Both the position numbers and the translations under genes were made by a program. A stretch of 31,018 bases of DNA from DAOUAE01 sp034433795 (GTDB lineage: Bacteria > Chloroflexota > UBA6077 > FW602-bin22 > DAOUAE01): the NCBI GenBank assembly GCA_034433795.1, contig DAOUAE010000033.1:1-31018 (forward strand), in the 5' to 3' direction. The notes beneath the pieces were generated by a model that made no database searches, was not told the DNA's origin, and was given only the letters and a program-made list of their open reading frames with translations. Below are positions 22,956 to 30,739 of this stretch, in pieces (within the stretch, counting starts at the first letter, position 1; the number at the start of each line of letters is the position of its first letter).

Positions 22956-23408
22956 GTGTGCCTGGACAGCAGTTACCTGGTCGCTCTCTACGACCAGCGT
23001 GATGTCTTTCACCGGACCGCCCTGGCCATCCAGGAGGTGCTGGAGGAGCGTGGTCTGCACTGTCTCTATCTGGACTGCGTCCTCAACGAGGTTCTGAGTG
23101 TTCTGATCCGTCGGGCTGGCCAGCGCGGACTGGCCCCAGATGAGGTCCTGGCGAGGCTGCTGGGAGCGCTGCCCCCCAGTCTCCTGACCTGGACCTATCC
23201 GGCGGTTCCGGAATGGTTTGGGCGCTGTCTGGGCATTATGCGGGAGACGGGCTGGGCTCTGAACTTTCACGATGCGCTCATTGTCGTGGCCTGGCAGGAG
23301 TTCGGTTTCGCGGCGTTGGTCAGTTTCGATAGCGATTTTGATCGGGTGCCGGGCCTTCGCCGCCTGGGGTCGGTCGAGACGGTGCGATCCTGGCTGGCGG
23401 AGCGGTAA
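22956..23408 (+). CDS. VapC-type PIN-domain toxin ribonuclease
   Basis: The 150-residue PIN protein begins (M)CLDSSYLVALYDQRDVFHR. The acidic metal site is complete: Asp4, Glu45 (LNEVLSVL), Asp106 (FHDALIV) and Asp125/Asp127 (SFDSDFDRV). PIN toxins cleave RNA, often tRNA or rRNA, when the antitoxin is lost. The start is the GTG at 22956, one base past the antitoxin stop, since no ATG exists near the N-terminus. The reading frame is open further upstream within the antitoxin gene, but that part is a shadow. The RNA target cannot be inferred. Confidence 0.9.
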   Translation: MCLDSSYLVALYDQRDVFHRTALAIQEVLEERGLHCLYLDCVLNEVLSVLIRRAGQRGLAPDEVLARLLGALPPSLLTWTYPAVPEWFGRCLGIMRETGWALNFHDALIVVAWQEFGFAALVSFDSDFDRVPGLRRLGSVETVRSWLAER

Positions 23409-23500
23409 CCGGCGGCGGTCTCGCCGGGCGGAGGCGGGTCAGCGGCCGTGGTGGCGGGTCAGGGCGGGCGTTGCGGCCGGCGCCGGCCTGTCCGGTGGGC

Positions 23501-23529
23501 TGGACAGGCAACCGGTGATTGTGTACTAT
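23501..23529 (+). promoter_or_regulatory. Promoter of the rhomboid/protease operon
   Basis: TGGACA (23501-23506) and TACTAT (23524-23529) are exactly 17 bases apart. Transcription would start near 23536, about 65 bases above the rhomboid GTG at 23602. Confidence 0.7.
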
Positions 23530-23601
23530 AGCCGGTGCCCGGCCTGGTCGCCGGACCGGCGAAGGACCAGAACCGGTGCCCCTCAGATCGTGGAGGCGTC
23601 C

Positions 23602-24297
23602 GTGATCCCGCTGAAAGACACCGTCCGCGCCCGCTCGTTCCCCGTGGTGATGACCGCCATCATTGGCGCCAACATCGTCGTCTTCCTCATCGAGCTGCGG
23701 TTGCCGCCCGAGGCGCTGGAGGGGTTTCTCTGGCTGCTGGGCATCGTCCCGGCCCGCTTCGTGGCCAGTCCCCTGCCGGGCGAGTGGTTGACGCTCTTGA
23801 CCTCGCAGTTCCTGCACGCCGGCTGGGTGCATCTCGTCAGCAACATGCTGGCCCTCTACATCTTCGGCGATAACGTTGAGGACCGCCTGGGTCACTGGCG
23901 CTTCCTTTTCTTTTACCTGGCCTGTGGTGTCGGGGCGGCCCTGGTGCACATCGGCATCGACCCGACCTCGGCCGTGCCGGCGGTCGGGGCCAGCGGCGCC
24001 ATCTCCGGCGTCCTGGCCGCCTATATGGTCCTCTTCCCCGGGGCCCGGGTCATCACCCTGACGCCGGTCTTCCTCATCCCCTGGATCGTCGAGGTGCCGG
24101 CCCTGGTCTACATCGTCGCCTGGTTCGCCTCGCAGTTGTTCAACGGCCTGCTGACCCTGGCGGTGCCCAACGTCGCCGCCCTGGGCGGGGTGGCCTGGTG
24201 GGCCCATGTTGGGGGGTTTCTGACCGGCTTCCTGCTGGTCTTCCCCCTGCGCCGGCCGGCGCCCAAATTCTATCCGGATGAATACTGGCCCTGGTAG
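23602..24297 (+). CDS. Rhomboid-family intramembrane serine protease
   Basis: The 231-residue protein has about six membrane helices. Catalytic Ser131 is in VGASGAISGVLAAY (GASG at 129-132), and the His partner is His202 in AHVGGFLTG. Asn81 of HLVSNMLALYIFGDNVEDRL and the early FLHAGWVH block are also typical. Rhomboids cleave membrane-spanning substrates inside the bilayer. The GTG start is supported by GGAGG five bases upstream. Three more genes follow on the same strand with gaps of 34, 1 and 18 bases, two of them proteases. The stretch between helices 4 and 6 (VITLTPVFLIPWIVEVPALV) is the standard form of this bacterial subgroup. Confidence 0.95.
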   Translation: MIPLKDTVRARSFPVVMTAIIGANIVVFLIELRLPPEALEGFLWLLGIVPARFVASPLPGEWLTLLTSQFLHAGWVHLVSNMLALYIFGDNVEDRLGHWRFLFFYLACGVGAALVHIGIDPTSAVPAVGASGAISGVLAAYMVLFPGARVITLTPVFLIPWIVEVPALVYIVAWFASQLFNGLLTLAVPNVAALGGVAWWAHVGGFLTGFLLVFPLRRPAPKFYPDEYWPW

Positions 24298-24331
24298 CCA
24301 GGGCTGGAGAGACGCCCGCGGGAGGGAGAGC

Positions 24332-25198
24332 GTGACGTTCCTCGACCTCTTCTGGATCTTCTTTATGATCAGCGCCCTGCAGCCGGTCATTCGTCAGCGG
24401 ATGCTGGAGGCCGCCCGGATGCGGGCCCTGCACCGCCTGGAGGCCCGGCGCGGCACCCGGGCCATCGCCCTGATCCACCGTCAGGAGACGCTCAGTCTGC
24501 TCGGCTTCCCCATCGCCCGCTACATCGACATCAACGACAGCGAAGAGGTGCTGCGGGCCATCAAACTGACCGATCCGGATGTGCCCATCGATCTTATCCT
24601 GCACACCCCGGGCGGGCTGGTCCTGGCGGCTGAGCAGATCGCCCTGGCCCTCTGCCGCCACCGGGCCAAGGTGACCGTCTTTGTCCCGCACTACGCCATG
24701 TCCGGCGGAACCCTCATCGCCCTGGCGGCCGACGAGATCGTCATGGACGAGAACGCGGTGCTGGGCCCGGTCGACCCCCAGCTGGGCCAGTACCCGGCGG
24801 CCTCGGTCCTGCGGGTGCTGGAGCGCAAGGACCCCAAGGACATCGACGACCAGACGCTCATCCTGGCCGATATCGCCGAGAAGGCCATCCGCCAGGTCGA
24901 GCGGACGGTCTGCGAGATCCTGCGCGAGCGGATGCCTGAGGAGAAGGCCCGCGAGATCGCCCGCGTCCTCTCCAGCGGCACCTGGACCCACGACTACCCG
25001 ATCACCGTCGGCGAAGCCCGGAGCCTGGGGCTGCCGGTCTCGACCGATATGCCGCTCGAGGTCTACGAACTGATGCGTCTCTATCCCCAGACCGCCCAGC
25101 GGCGGCCCTCGGTCGAGTACGTGCCCATGCCCTACCGCCCCCGCGACCTGGAACCCCGTCGGGCGGCCCGGCTCTTCGACTGGCGTGGGGAAGGCTGA
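24332..25198 (+). CDS. SDH-family Clp-fold serine proteinase (SppA-like)
   Basis: The 288-residue protein opens with a membrane helix (VTFLDLFWIFFMISALQPVI) then a basic coiled segment. The Clp/crotonase-fold core starts near IDINDSEEVLRAIKLTD. HTPGGLVLAAEQIALAL (91-107) is the oxyanion region, and Ser124 in HYAMSGGTLIALAADEIVMD is the likely nucleophile, followed by NAVLGPVDPQLGQYP. This matches the SDH proteinase family (PF01972), related to SppA signal peptide peptidase and to membrane-bound NfeD-linked ClpP-like proteases. It is probably anchored by the N-terminal helix with the catalytic domain in the cytosol. The GTG start follows GGGAGGGAGAG. Confidence 0.9.
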   Translation: MTFLDLFWIFFMISALQPVIRQRMLEAARMRALHRLEARRGTRAIALIHRQETLSLLGFPIARYIDINDSEEVLRAIKLTDPDVPIDLILHTPGGLVLAAEQIALALCRHRAKVTVFVPHYAMSGGTLIALAADEIVMDENAVLGPVDPQLGQYPAASVLRVLERKDPKDIDDQTLILADIAEKAIRQVERTVCEILRERMPEEKAREIARVLSSGTWTHDYPITVGEARSLGLPVSTDMPLEVYELMRLYPQTAQRRPSVEYVPMPYRPRDLEPRRAARLFDWRGEG

Positions 25199-25199
25199 G

Positions 25200-25850
25200 A
25201 TGGAGATCGTCTGGCTGGGCTACGCCTGTTTCCGCCTGCGCGGGCGCGAGGCCACGGTGCTTATCGACCCTTACGACCGGACGGTGGGAACGCTGCCGGC
25301 GCGCCTGACGGCCGACATCGTCCTCATCACCCACCCGCACCCGGGCCATAACAACCTGGCCGCGGTGAGCCAGGTCCTCAAGGTCATCCAGGGGCCGGGC
25401 GAGTATGAGGTGCGGGGGGTGGAGATCATCGGCGTTCAGACCTACCACGACGCCGAGAACGGTCGGCGCCTCGGGCGCAACACCGCCTACGCTGTCACCC
25501 TCGACGAGGTGGTGGTCTGCCACCTGGGGGACCTGGGGCATGTCCTGACGCCGGCCCAGGTCGAGCAGCTGAGCGGGATCGACGTCCTGCTGGTGCCGGT
25601 GGGCGGACAGACCACCATCGGGGCGACCGAGGCGGCCGAGGTCATCAGCCTGCTGGAGCCCCGGGTGATCGTGCCGATGCACTACCAGACGCCCGACCTG
25701 CGCCGGCCCCAGCCGCTGGACCCGGTTGAGAAGTTCCTGCGGGAGATGGGGCTGACCACCCCGCCCACGCCGCAGCCCCGGCTCAGCCTCACCAAGGGCA
25801 CCCTGCCCGAGGAGCCCCAGGTTGTGCTGCTGGAGCCCCGGCACGGCTAG
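25200..25850 (+). CDS. UlaG-like MBL-fold metallo-hydrolase
   Basis: The 216-residue protein begins MEIVWLGYACFRLRGREATV, the usual start of the COG2220 (UlaG/YtkL) branch of the metallo-beta-lactamase fold. The metal motif is ITHPHPGHNNLAAV (His45, His47, His50), with later GDLGH and a C-terminal VPMHYQT histidine. The canonical HxHxDH has Asp before the last His; here that position is Gly49. UlaG-like proteins often vary here, but the change could affect the second metal. The ATG lies one base past the upstream stop, so the two genes are coupled. The substrate is unknown. Confidence 0.88.
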   Translation: MEIVWLGYACFRLRGREATVLIDPYDRTVGTLPARLTADIVLITHPHPGHNNLAAVSQVLKVIQGPGEYEVRGVEIIGVQTYHDAENGRRLGRNTAYAVTLDEVVVCHLGDLGHVLTPAQVEQLSGIDVLLVPVGGQTTIGATEAAEVISLLEPRVIVPMHYQTPDLRRPQPLDPVEKFLREMGLTTPPTPQPRLSLTKGTLPEEPQVVLLEPRHG

Positions 25851-25868
25851 GGCGTGGAGGCGGTGGAG

Positions 25869-26558
25869 ATGACCGACCGGACCGCCCATCCCCCGCTCTA
25901 TCCGCCAGGACGGGTTCTGGCCCTCACCGGGGTCGTCGGGCTGATCGGGCTGGTGACGCACGCGGCGGCGGTCGGCCAGGGCTGGACCTTCCCCTCGCTC
26001 GGCTACGCGGCCGGGATCGGCGTCTGGAAGCTCGCGACGCTGGGTGTCCTGGCGGCCGCGCTCTGGCGCTTTGAGAGACAACCGCTCTCGGCGACCGCCC
26101 TCGGTCTGGGGCCGGGACTCTCGCCGGACGAGCGGCGCCGCCGGAGGCGTCGGGCGCTGCTGGGCCTGGGCGGCGCGGCGGAGCTGCTGGGCGCCCTGTC
26201 TCTGGCTCCTGGACTGGGGCTCTCGCCCGTTGATCCGGCGGCGTACGGGGCCACCCGTCCGATCGGTTGGGCTGTTCTGCTGGTCCAGGTGCTGGTCGTG
26301 TATCCGCTCACCGTCCTGGCCGAGGAGGCTTTCTTCCGGGGGTTCCTGCAGCCCCGGTTGTCGCTGGCTCCGCCCGTTCTCAGCGGGGTCCTCTGGGCGG
26401 CTCATCACCTCCAGCAGGCGGCGACGATCCCCTGGCTGGTGCCGCTGGGCCTCGCCCTGGGGGTGCTGCGGTGGTGGCGCGGCGACATTCGCGCGAGCGG
26501 CGCCGTGCACTATCTGGGGGATGTGCTCTTTCTGGTGACGACCTATCCGGTCGTCTAG
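25869..26558 (+). CDS. CPBP-family glutamic-type intramembrane protease
   Basis: The 229-residue protein has about six membrane segments. Motif 1 EEAFFRG is at 152-158 (paired Glu and Arg), motif 2 is WAAHHLQQ at 176-183, and a third His is in AVHYLGDVL near 214. These are the signatures of the CAAX-protease/bacteriocin-processing (CPBP, Rce1-like) family. A longer start (GTG at 25854) is possible; the ATG at 25869 is favoured by GGAGG eight bases upstream. A run of about nine basic residues (ERRRRRRRAL) in a loop marks a cytosolic side. It is the last of four consecutive same-strand genes with the rhomboid and Clp-fold proteases. Confidence 0.88.
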   Translation: MTDRTAHPPLYPPGRVLALTGVVGLIGLVTHAAAVGQGWTFPSLGYAAGIGVWKLATLGVLAAALWRFERQPLSATALGLGPGLSPDERRRRRRRALLGLGGAAELLGALSLAPGLGLSPVDPAAYGATRPIGWAVLLVQVLVVYPLTVLAEEAFFRGFLQPRLSLAPPVLSGVLWAAHHLQQAATIPWLVPLGLALGVLRWWRGDIRASGAVHYLGDVLFLVTTYPVV

Positions 26559-26587
26559 GGGTGTGAGCGGTGACCGGAGCCGGCCGT

Positions 26588-27043
26588 TCAGGCGGGCGGT
26601 GGAGATGCCGGCGGAACGGCGGCCGGCCAGGTGGCCGGCGGCTGGCGATAGTAGTCGGTGATGGTGGTGAACGGCTCGGGGGTGGCCAGGGCGATGACCC
26701 GGTAGCCGGCCTGCTGGAGCGCCTGGACCGCCGCCCGGCGGGCCACCGGGGTGGCGATGATAATGGCCTGGGGACGCTGGCCCTGGAGGGCCTGGAGCGC
26801 CGGGGCGACCGGGGCCGGGTCCTCCAGCCCGTGGACCACGAGGACGACCGTCCGGCCGGTCACCGACGGCACCGGGCCGCTGGCGGTGAAGGGGTGGACC
26901 GGCCAGCCCAGGTGGTGGCCGACGACGCGGGCCACCGCCAGTCCCTCAGGACCGAGGCCGAGGAGGAGCGGCTGGGCCAGAAGCTCGTAGCGCAACGCCT
27001 CCGCCAGAAGGACCCCCGCCTGGTGATGGTCCTCAAACAGCAC
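26588..27043 (-). CDS. Shortened, degenerate phosphoribosyltransferase-like protein
   Basis: The GTG at 27043 is fixed by GGAGGGGACC just upstream, giving 151 residues. The N-terminus MLFEDHHQAGVLLAEALRYE and PLLLGLGPEGLAVARVVGHH follow the pattern of the phosphoribosyltransferase-domain family, normally F-x-DR-x-x-AG-x-x-LA then LPRGG-x-x-VA. The C-terminus (ATPEPFTTITDYYRQ) also fits. Family members are usually over 200 residues and carry VDDGxATG as the PRPP loop. Here the loop reads LVVHGLEDPAPV with both Asp lost, and about 60 central residues are missing. It probably does not use PRPP and may be a binding protein or decaying gene. It converges with the CPBP gene. Confidence 0.75.
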   Translation of the reverse strand: MLFEDHHQAGVLLAEALRYELLAQPLLLGLGPEGLAVARVVGHHLGWPVHPFTASGPVPSVTGRTVVLVVHGLEDPAPVAPALQALQGQRPQAIIIATPVARRAAVQALQQAGYRVIALATPEPFTTITDYYRQPPATWPAAVPPASPPPA

Positions 27044-27177
27044 GGTCCCCTCCCGTCCGGGGTGCCGGGAAGAGATAGTGCAGAGCCTGTGCCGGGCTGG
27101 GGCCGGCCTGGCGAGTGGCGCCACCGGTTTGCCCGTCGGGAGACCCGCCTCTCGACCACAGGCGTGCTCACGGCGAC

Positions 27178-27210
27178 GGCAACAGCCCACCAGCCTGGTG
27201 GGCTGTTGCC
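27178..27210. other. Perfect 15-base-pair hairpin, loop GCC
   Basis: GGCAACAGCCCACCA (27178-27192) pairs perfectly with TGGTGGGCTGTTGCC (27196-27210) around a 3-base loop. It lies between two minus-strand genes. No T run follows on either strand, so it is not a standard terminator. It could be a T-less terminator, an RNA processing site or a palindromic repeat element. Confidence 0.75.
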
Positions 27211-27306
27211 AGGACGGCTATCCCCTGTTGGGGGTGAAGATCCCGCCGGCGCCGGCCCTGCGCGCGATCCGAACCGGCGACGACCTGGGGAGCGGTCCTG
27301 CACTGG

Positions 27307-27513
27307 TCAGGCTGGCCGTTCACCGGCGGAGGGCGGCGACGACCGGGTCGTCCGCTGGCCCGGCCAGCGCCAGTTGGGGGCCAGGCCGGCGATGATGGCC
27401 AGACTGAGAAGCAGGCTGCCCAGCAGAAAGAGGATCCGGAGGTGCGTCATCGTCCCCAGGGAGATGAGGAGGGTGCTGATCACGATGCAGGCCAGAAACA
27501 GGCCCAGCGACAT
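27307..27513 (-). CDS. Small two-helix membrane protein, 68 aa
   Basis: The ATG at 27513 has AGGAGGTG at ideal distance, marking a real gene. It encodes MSLGLFLACIVISTLLISLG as helix one and LRILFLLGSLLLSLAIIAGL as helix two, then a short basic tail (NWRWPGQRTTRS). I do not recognise the family. The longer frame above this start (to 28149) is an antisense shadow of the Met-rich gene. It is divergent from the copper-linked genes, with 229 bases between the starts. Confidence 0.7.
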   Translation of the reverse strand: MSLGLFLACIVISTLLISLGTMTHLRILFLLGSLLLSLAIIAGLAPNWRWPGQRTTRSSPPSAGERPA

Positions 27514-27600
27514 CGGACACCTCCTGGCCGATGGAGGGGCTGCCGCCCGGCTATCAGACGCGGTCCTGGTTTTGAGGATAGCAGAGCCGGGGGCCTCCTG

Positions 27601-27616
27601 AGAAGAGGGCTCTTCT
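27601..27616. promoter_or_regulatory. Palindrome in the divergent region before the Met-rich gene
   Basis: AGAAGAG-GG-CTCTTCT is a 7-base perfect inverted repeat with a 2-base centre. It lies between the small membrane gene (minus strand) and the Met-rich/copper genes (plus strand). On the minus strand its edge overlaps a weak -35 (TTCTCA) 18 bases from TATCCT. It may be an operator for a metal-responsive regulator; no regulator gene is visible. Confidence 0.4.
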
Positions 27617-27742
27617 AAGGAGAGTTTCAGGGGAACCTCCCGGCGGATTCTCCGGCGCGTGGGCGAATAGATAGGGGAGACGGCTGGTCCGGGTTCTGCG
27701 CCCTTGGGCGGGTGAGACCCGGCGGCGTTGAGGAGGCACGAT

Positions 27743-28534
27743 ATGCGTGAGCGATGGTGGGTCTGGTTGAGCGGCGGGCTGGTCGGTCTGATCCTGCTCG
27801 GGGTGGTGGCCGCGGTCGCCTGGTCACTGGGGCGGAGCAGCGCGCCTGGTGCGGCTCCGATGCCGCCGGCGGGCTGGATGATGCCGGGCGGCATGGTGGG
27901 CCCCGGGGGGATGATGGGTCCTGGCGGCGTGATGGGGCCCGGCGGGATGATGGGACCGGGCGGGATGATGGCTCCCGGCGGCATGATGGGGCCGGGCGGC
28001 ATGATGGGCATGAGCATGATGGGCGGGCCGTTCGCGGCCACCGCCCGGCCGCTGGGGCTGGCCGAGGGCGTGCGCCTGGCCGAGCGCGCTCTGGCGAATC
28101 TGGGCAACCCCGATCTGACCTTCGACGAGGTCCACGCCTTCGCCCTCAATTTCTACGTCCCGGTCTACGAGAAGAGCACCCGGGCGTTCGCTTTTGAACT
28201 GCTGGTGGACCGCTACACCGGTCAGGTGATGACCGAGCCGGGTCCGTCCATGATGTGGAATACGAAGTACGGCATGATGGGCGGAGCCTCGCCGGTCACT
28301 GTGGCCACGCCGGTGACCGAGGAGCAGGCGCTCCGGCTGGCCCAGCAGTTCCTGGAGGGGTTCCTGCCCGGTGCCCGAACCGGCGAGGTCCACACGTTCT
28401 ACGGCTACCGGACTATCGATATCGAACGCGATGGTCGGATGGTGGGGATGCTCTCGGTCAACGGCTACACCGGTCAGGTCTGGTACCACGCCTGGCACGG
28501 CGATTTTCTGGAGACCTGGCACCGCGGTCCCTGA
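27743..28534 (+). CDS. Met-rich membrane-anchored protein with two PepSY-like domains
   Basis: The ATG at 27743 follows AGGAGG. The 263-residue protein has a signal anchor (WWVWLSGGLVGLILLGVVAA) and then a tandem repeat of PGGMMG/PGGMVG units (about residues 46-95) containing some 16 Met. Two PepSY-like domains follow. The first runs LAEGVRLAERALANLGNPDL … FELLVDRYTGQVMTEP; the second LRLAQQFLEGFLPG … GMLSVNGYTGQVWYHAWHG. Met-rich, Cys-free segments outside the membrane are a known way of holding Cu(I) (compare CopA/PcoA-type and CopC-type proteins). The next gene is a CopB-type copper ATPase 120 bases downstream. I infer a periplasmic or surface copper-binding role; it has not been described to me in this form. 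Confidence 0.82.
   Translation: MRERWWVWLSGGLVGLILLGVVAAVAWSLGRSSAPGAAPMPPAGWMMPGGMVGPGGMMGPGGVMGPGGMMGPGGMMAPGGMMGPGGMMGMSMMGGPFAATARPLGLAEGVRLAERALANLGNPDLTFDEVHAFALNFYVPVYEKSTRAFAFELLVDRYTGQVMTEPGPSMMWNTKYGMMGGASPVTVATPVTEEQALRLAQQFLEGFLPGARTGEVHTFYGYRTIDIERDGRMVGMLSVNGYTGQVWYHAWHGDFLETWHRGP
27878..28027 (+). repeat. 18-base tandem coding repeat (MMGPGG units)
   Basis: About seven copies of an 18-base unit, variants of ATGATGGGNCCNGGNGGN, encode M-M/V-G/A-P-G-G. Third positions and the A/V changes differ between copies, so the array is old enough to have drifted at silent sites while keeping the Met pattern. Confidence 0.85.
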
Positions 28535-28654
28535 AGGGCGGATCGCCCCGCCGAAGCCTCCGGGCGGAGATGGTCGGCGTCGGTGGACCGCGCTGGCCGG
28601 GGCTCAGCCGGTGGCCGTAGAATAGGGGCGTAGGATGCGGTAAGGAGGGGCACC

Positions 28655-30739
28655 ATGGGGCATGACCACGACCATGCGGCCCACCGGCCGGCGGGTGCGC
28701 CCTCGCCCCACGTCCACCCGCCGGCGGCCGTCCACCGCCACGTGGTCCATCCGGAGCACCCGCCGGAGGGCCCGCACGACCGGCACCGGGCTCATCGGCC
28801 CGAGACCTTCCGCACGCGGTTTCTCATCACCACGCTCCTGACCGTTCCGCTCCTCGCCCTCACCCCCGAGGTGCCGCGGCTAGTGGGGCTGCCGCCCCTG
28901 CCGGTGCCGGGGGCGGAGTTTCTCGTCGCCGCCCTGGCCACGGTCATCTACCTGGTGGGCGGGCTGGTCTTTGTCCAGGGGGCCTGGGACGAACTGCGGG
29001 CCGGCCGGCCGGGGATGATGACCCTGATCGGGCTGGCGGTGACCGTCGCCTATTTCTACAGCCTGGCGGTGACGCTCGGACTGCCGGGTCATCCCTTCTA
29101 CTGGGAACTGGCCACCCTCATTGACGTGATGCTGCTGGGCCACTGGCTCGAGCTGGTGGCTGTCCAGCAGGCGGGACAGGCTCTGGAGCGGCTGGTCGAG
29201 CTCCTGCCGCCGGTAGCGCACCGGCTGGTGGATGAGCGGATTGAGGACGTGCCGGTGGGGGCGTTGCAGCCTGGCGACCATATTCTCATCCGACCGGGCG
29301 AGCAGGTGCCGGCCGATGGCGTGGTGGTGGTCGGCGAGTCAGCGGTCAACGAGGCGTTTCTCACCGGCGAATCGCGGCCGGTGCCCAAGCGGCCGGGTGA
29401 CGAGGTGGTGGCTGGCTCGGTCAACACCGAGGGGGTGCTGACCGTGCGGGTGACACGGGTGGGCACCGAGACGACGCTTTTTCAGATTGTGCGGCTGGTC
29501 CGGGCGGCCCAGGCGGCGCGCAGCCGTTACCAGGCGCTGGCCGACCGGGCGGCCTTTGTCCTCACCCTCGTCGCCCTGGGGGGTGGGCTTTTAACCTTTC
29601 TGGTCTGGGTGCTGGTCGGCGCCGACGCCACGTTTGCTATCACCCGGTCGGTGACGGTGATGGTCATCGCCTGTCCGCACGCCTTGGGGCTGGCGATTCC
29701 GCTGGTGGTGGTTGAGGCCACCGGTCTGGCGGCCCGGAACGGGCTGCTGATTCGCAATCGCGAGGCGTTTGAGCGTGGTTACGCCATCACCCGTATCGCC
29801 CTCGATAAGACCGGCACGTTGACCGAGGGGCGGTTTGTGCTGCGTGATCTGACGGCGGTGGCGATCACGCCGGAGCAGGCGCTGGCCGTGGCGGCGGCGC
29901 TGGAGCGGCACTCCGAGCATCCGCTGGCCCGGGCCATTGTGGCTGCGGCCGAGGAGCGCGGGCTGGCGCTTCCGGCGGTGGCGGAGGTCCATGCCCAGCC
30001 GGGACGGGGCGTTGAGGGGCTGGTCGAGGGCGTACGGTACCGCGTGGGCCGGCCGGAGTGGCTGGCCGAGGCTGGCCTGACGTTTCCCCCGGACCTGGTG
30101 GCGGCGTTGACCCGGGCCGAGGAGCGGGGGGACAGCCCGATTGTTCTCTGGAGCGACCGGCCGCTGGCCGTCTTCGCCCTGGCCGACCAGATCCGGCCGA
30201 GCGCGCGGGTGGCAGTCCGGGCGTTGCAGGAGATGGGGATAGCGGTGGTGATGGTGACCGGGGATGCGGAGGCGGTGGCCCGGACGGTGGCGCGGGAGCT
30301 GGGGATCGCCGAGTACTACGCGCGGGTGCTGCCGCCGGACAAGGCGGCGCTGGTCGAGCGCTGGCGGGCGGCGGGCGAGCGGGTGGCCTTTGTGGGCGAC
30401 GGGATCAACGATGCGCCGGCGCTGGTGGCGGCTGATCTGGGGGTGGCCATCGGCGCCGGGACGAATATCGCCATCGAGTCGGCCGATGTCGTGCTGGTCG
30501 AAAACGATCCGCTGGATGTGGTGCGGCTTTTACGGCTGGCGCGGGTGAGTTACCAGAAGATGGTGCAGAACCTGCTCTGGGCGACGGCCTACAATGCGGT
30601 GGCGTTGCCGCTGGCGGCGGGGGTGGCGGCCCGGTGGGGGCTCCTGTTGCCGCCGGCCATTGGGGCGCTGTTGATGAGCCTGTCGACGATCATTGTGGCG
30701 CTCAACGCCCTGCTCCTGCGGCGGGCGCGGCTGGCCTGA
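28655..30739 (+). CDS. Copper-type P1B ATPase with CPH motif (CopB-like)
   Basis: This is a 694-residue heavy-metal ATPase. The N-terminus is a His-rich tail (13 His in the first 50 residues, GHDHDHAAHRP…HRHVVHPEHPP) instead of CxxC metal domains. TGES is at 237-240 (actuator), Cys340-Pro-His in VIACPHALGLAIP at helix 6, phospho-Asp384 in DKTGTLTEG, the HP motif in ERHSEHPLARAIV, and GDGINDAPAL near 581-590. CPH with a His-rich N-terminus marks the P1B-3 (CopB) group, generally exporters of Cu(II)/Cu(I), sometimes Ag. The start is fixed by TAAGGAGGGG. The Met-rich PepSY-like gene precedes it. All catalytic motifs are intact. Confidence 0.95.
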   Translation: MGHDHDHAAHRPAGAPSPHVHPPAAVHRHVVHPEHPPEGPHDRHRAHRPETFRTRFLITTLLTVPLLALTPEVPRLVGLPPLPVPGAEFLVAALATVIYLVGGLVFVQGAWDELRAGRPGMMTLIGLAVTVAYFYSLAVTLGLPGHPFYWELATLIDVMLLGHWLELVAVQQAGQALERLVELLPPVAHRLVDERIEDVPVGALQPGDHILIRPGEQVPADGVVVVGESAVNEAFLTGESRPVPKRPGDEVVAGSVNTEGVLTVRVTRVGTETTLFQIVRLVRAAQAARSRYQALADRAAFVLTLVALGGGLLTFLVWVLVGADATFAITRSVTVMVIACPHALGLAIPLVVVEATGLAARNGLLIRNREAFERGYAITRIALDKTGTLTEGRFVLRDLTAVAITPEQALAVAAALERHSEHPLARAIVAAAEERGLALPAVAEVHAQPGRGVEGLVEGVRYRVGRPEWLAEAGLTFPPDLVAALTRAEERGDSPIVLWSDRPLAVFALADQIRPSARVAVRALQEMGIAVVMVTGDAEAVARTVARELGIAEYYARVLPPDKAALVERWRAAGERVAFVGDGINDAPALVAADLGVAIGAGTNIAIESADVVLVENDPLDVVRLLRLARVSYQKMVQNLLWATAYNAVALPLAAGVAARWGLLLPPAIGALLMSLSTIIVALNALLLRRARLA

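Noticed and set aside
27728..28149. Minus-strand frame with PGPIMPPG repeats opposite the Met-rich gene as a collagen-like protein
   Set aside because: It is the antisense of the PGGMMG repeat. The true minus-strand gene begins at 27513 with a perfect ribosome site.
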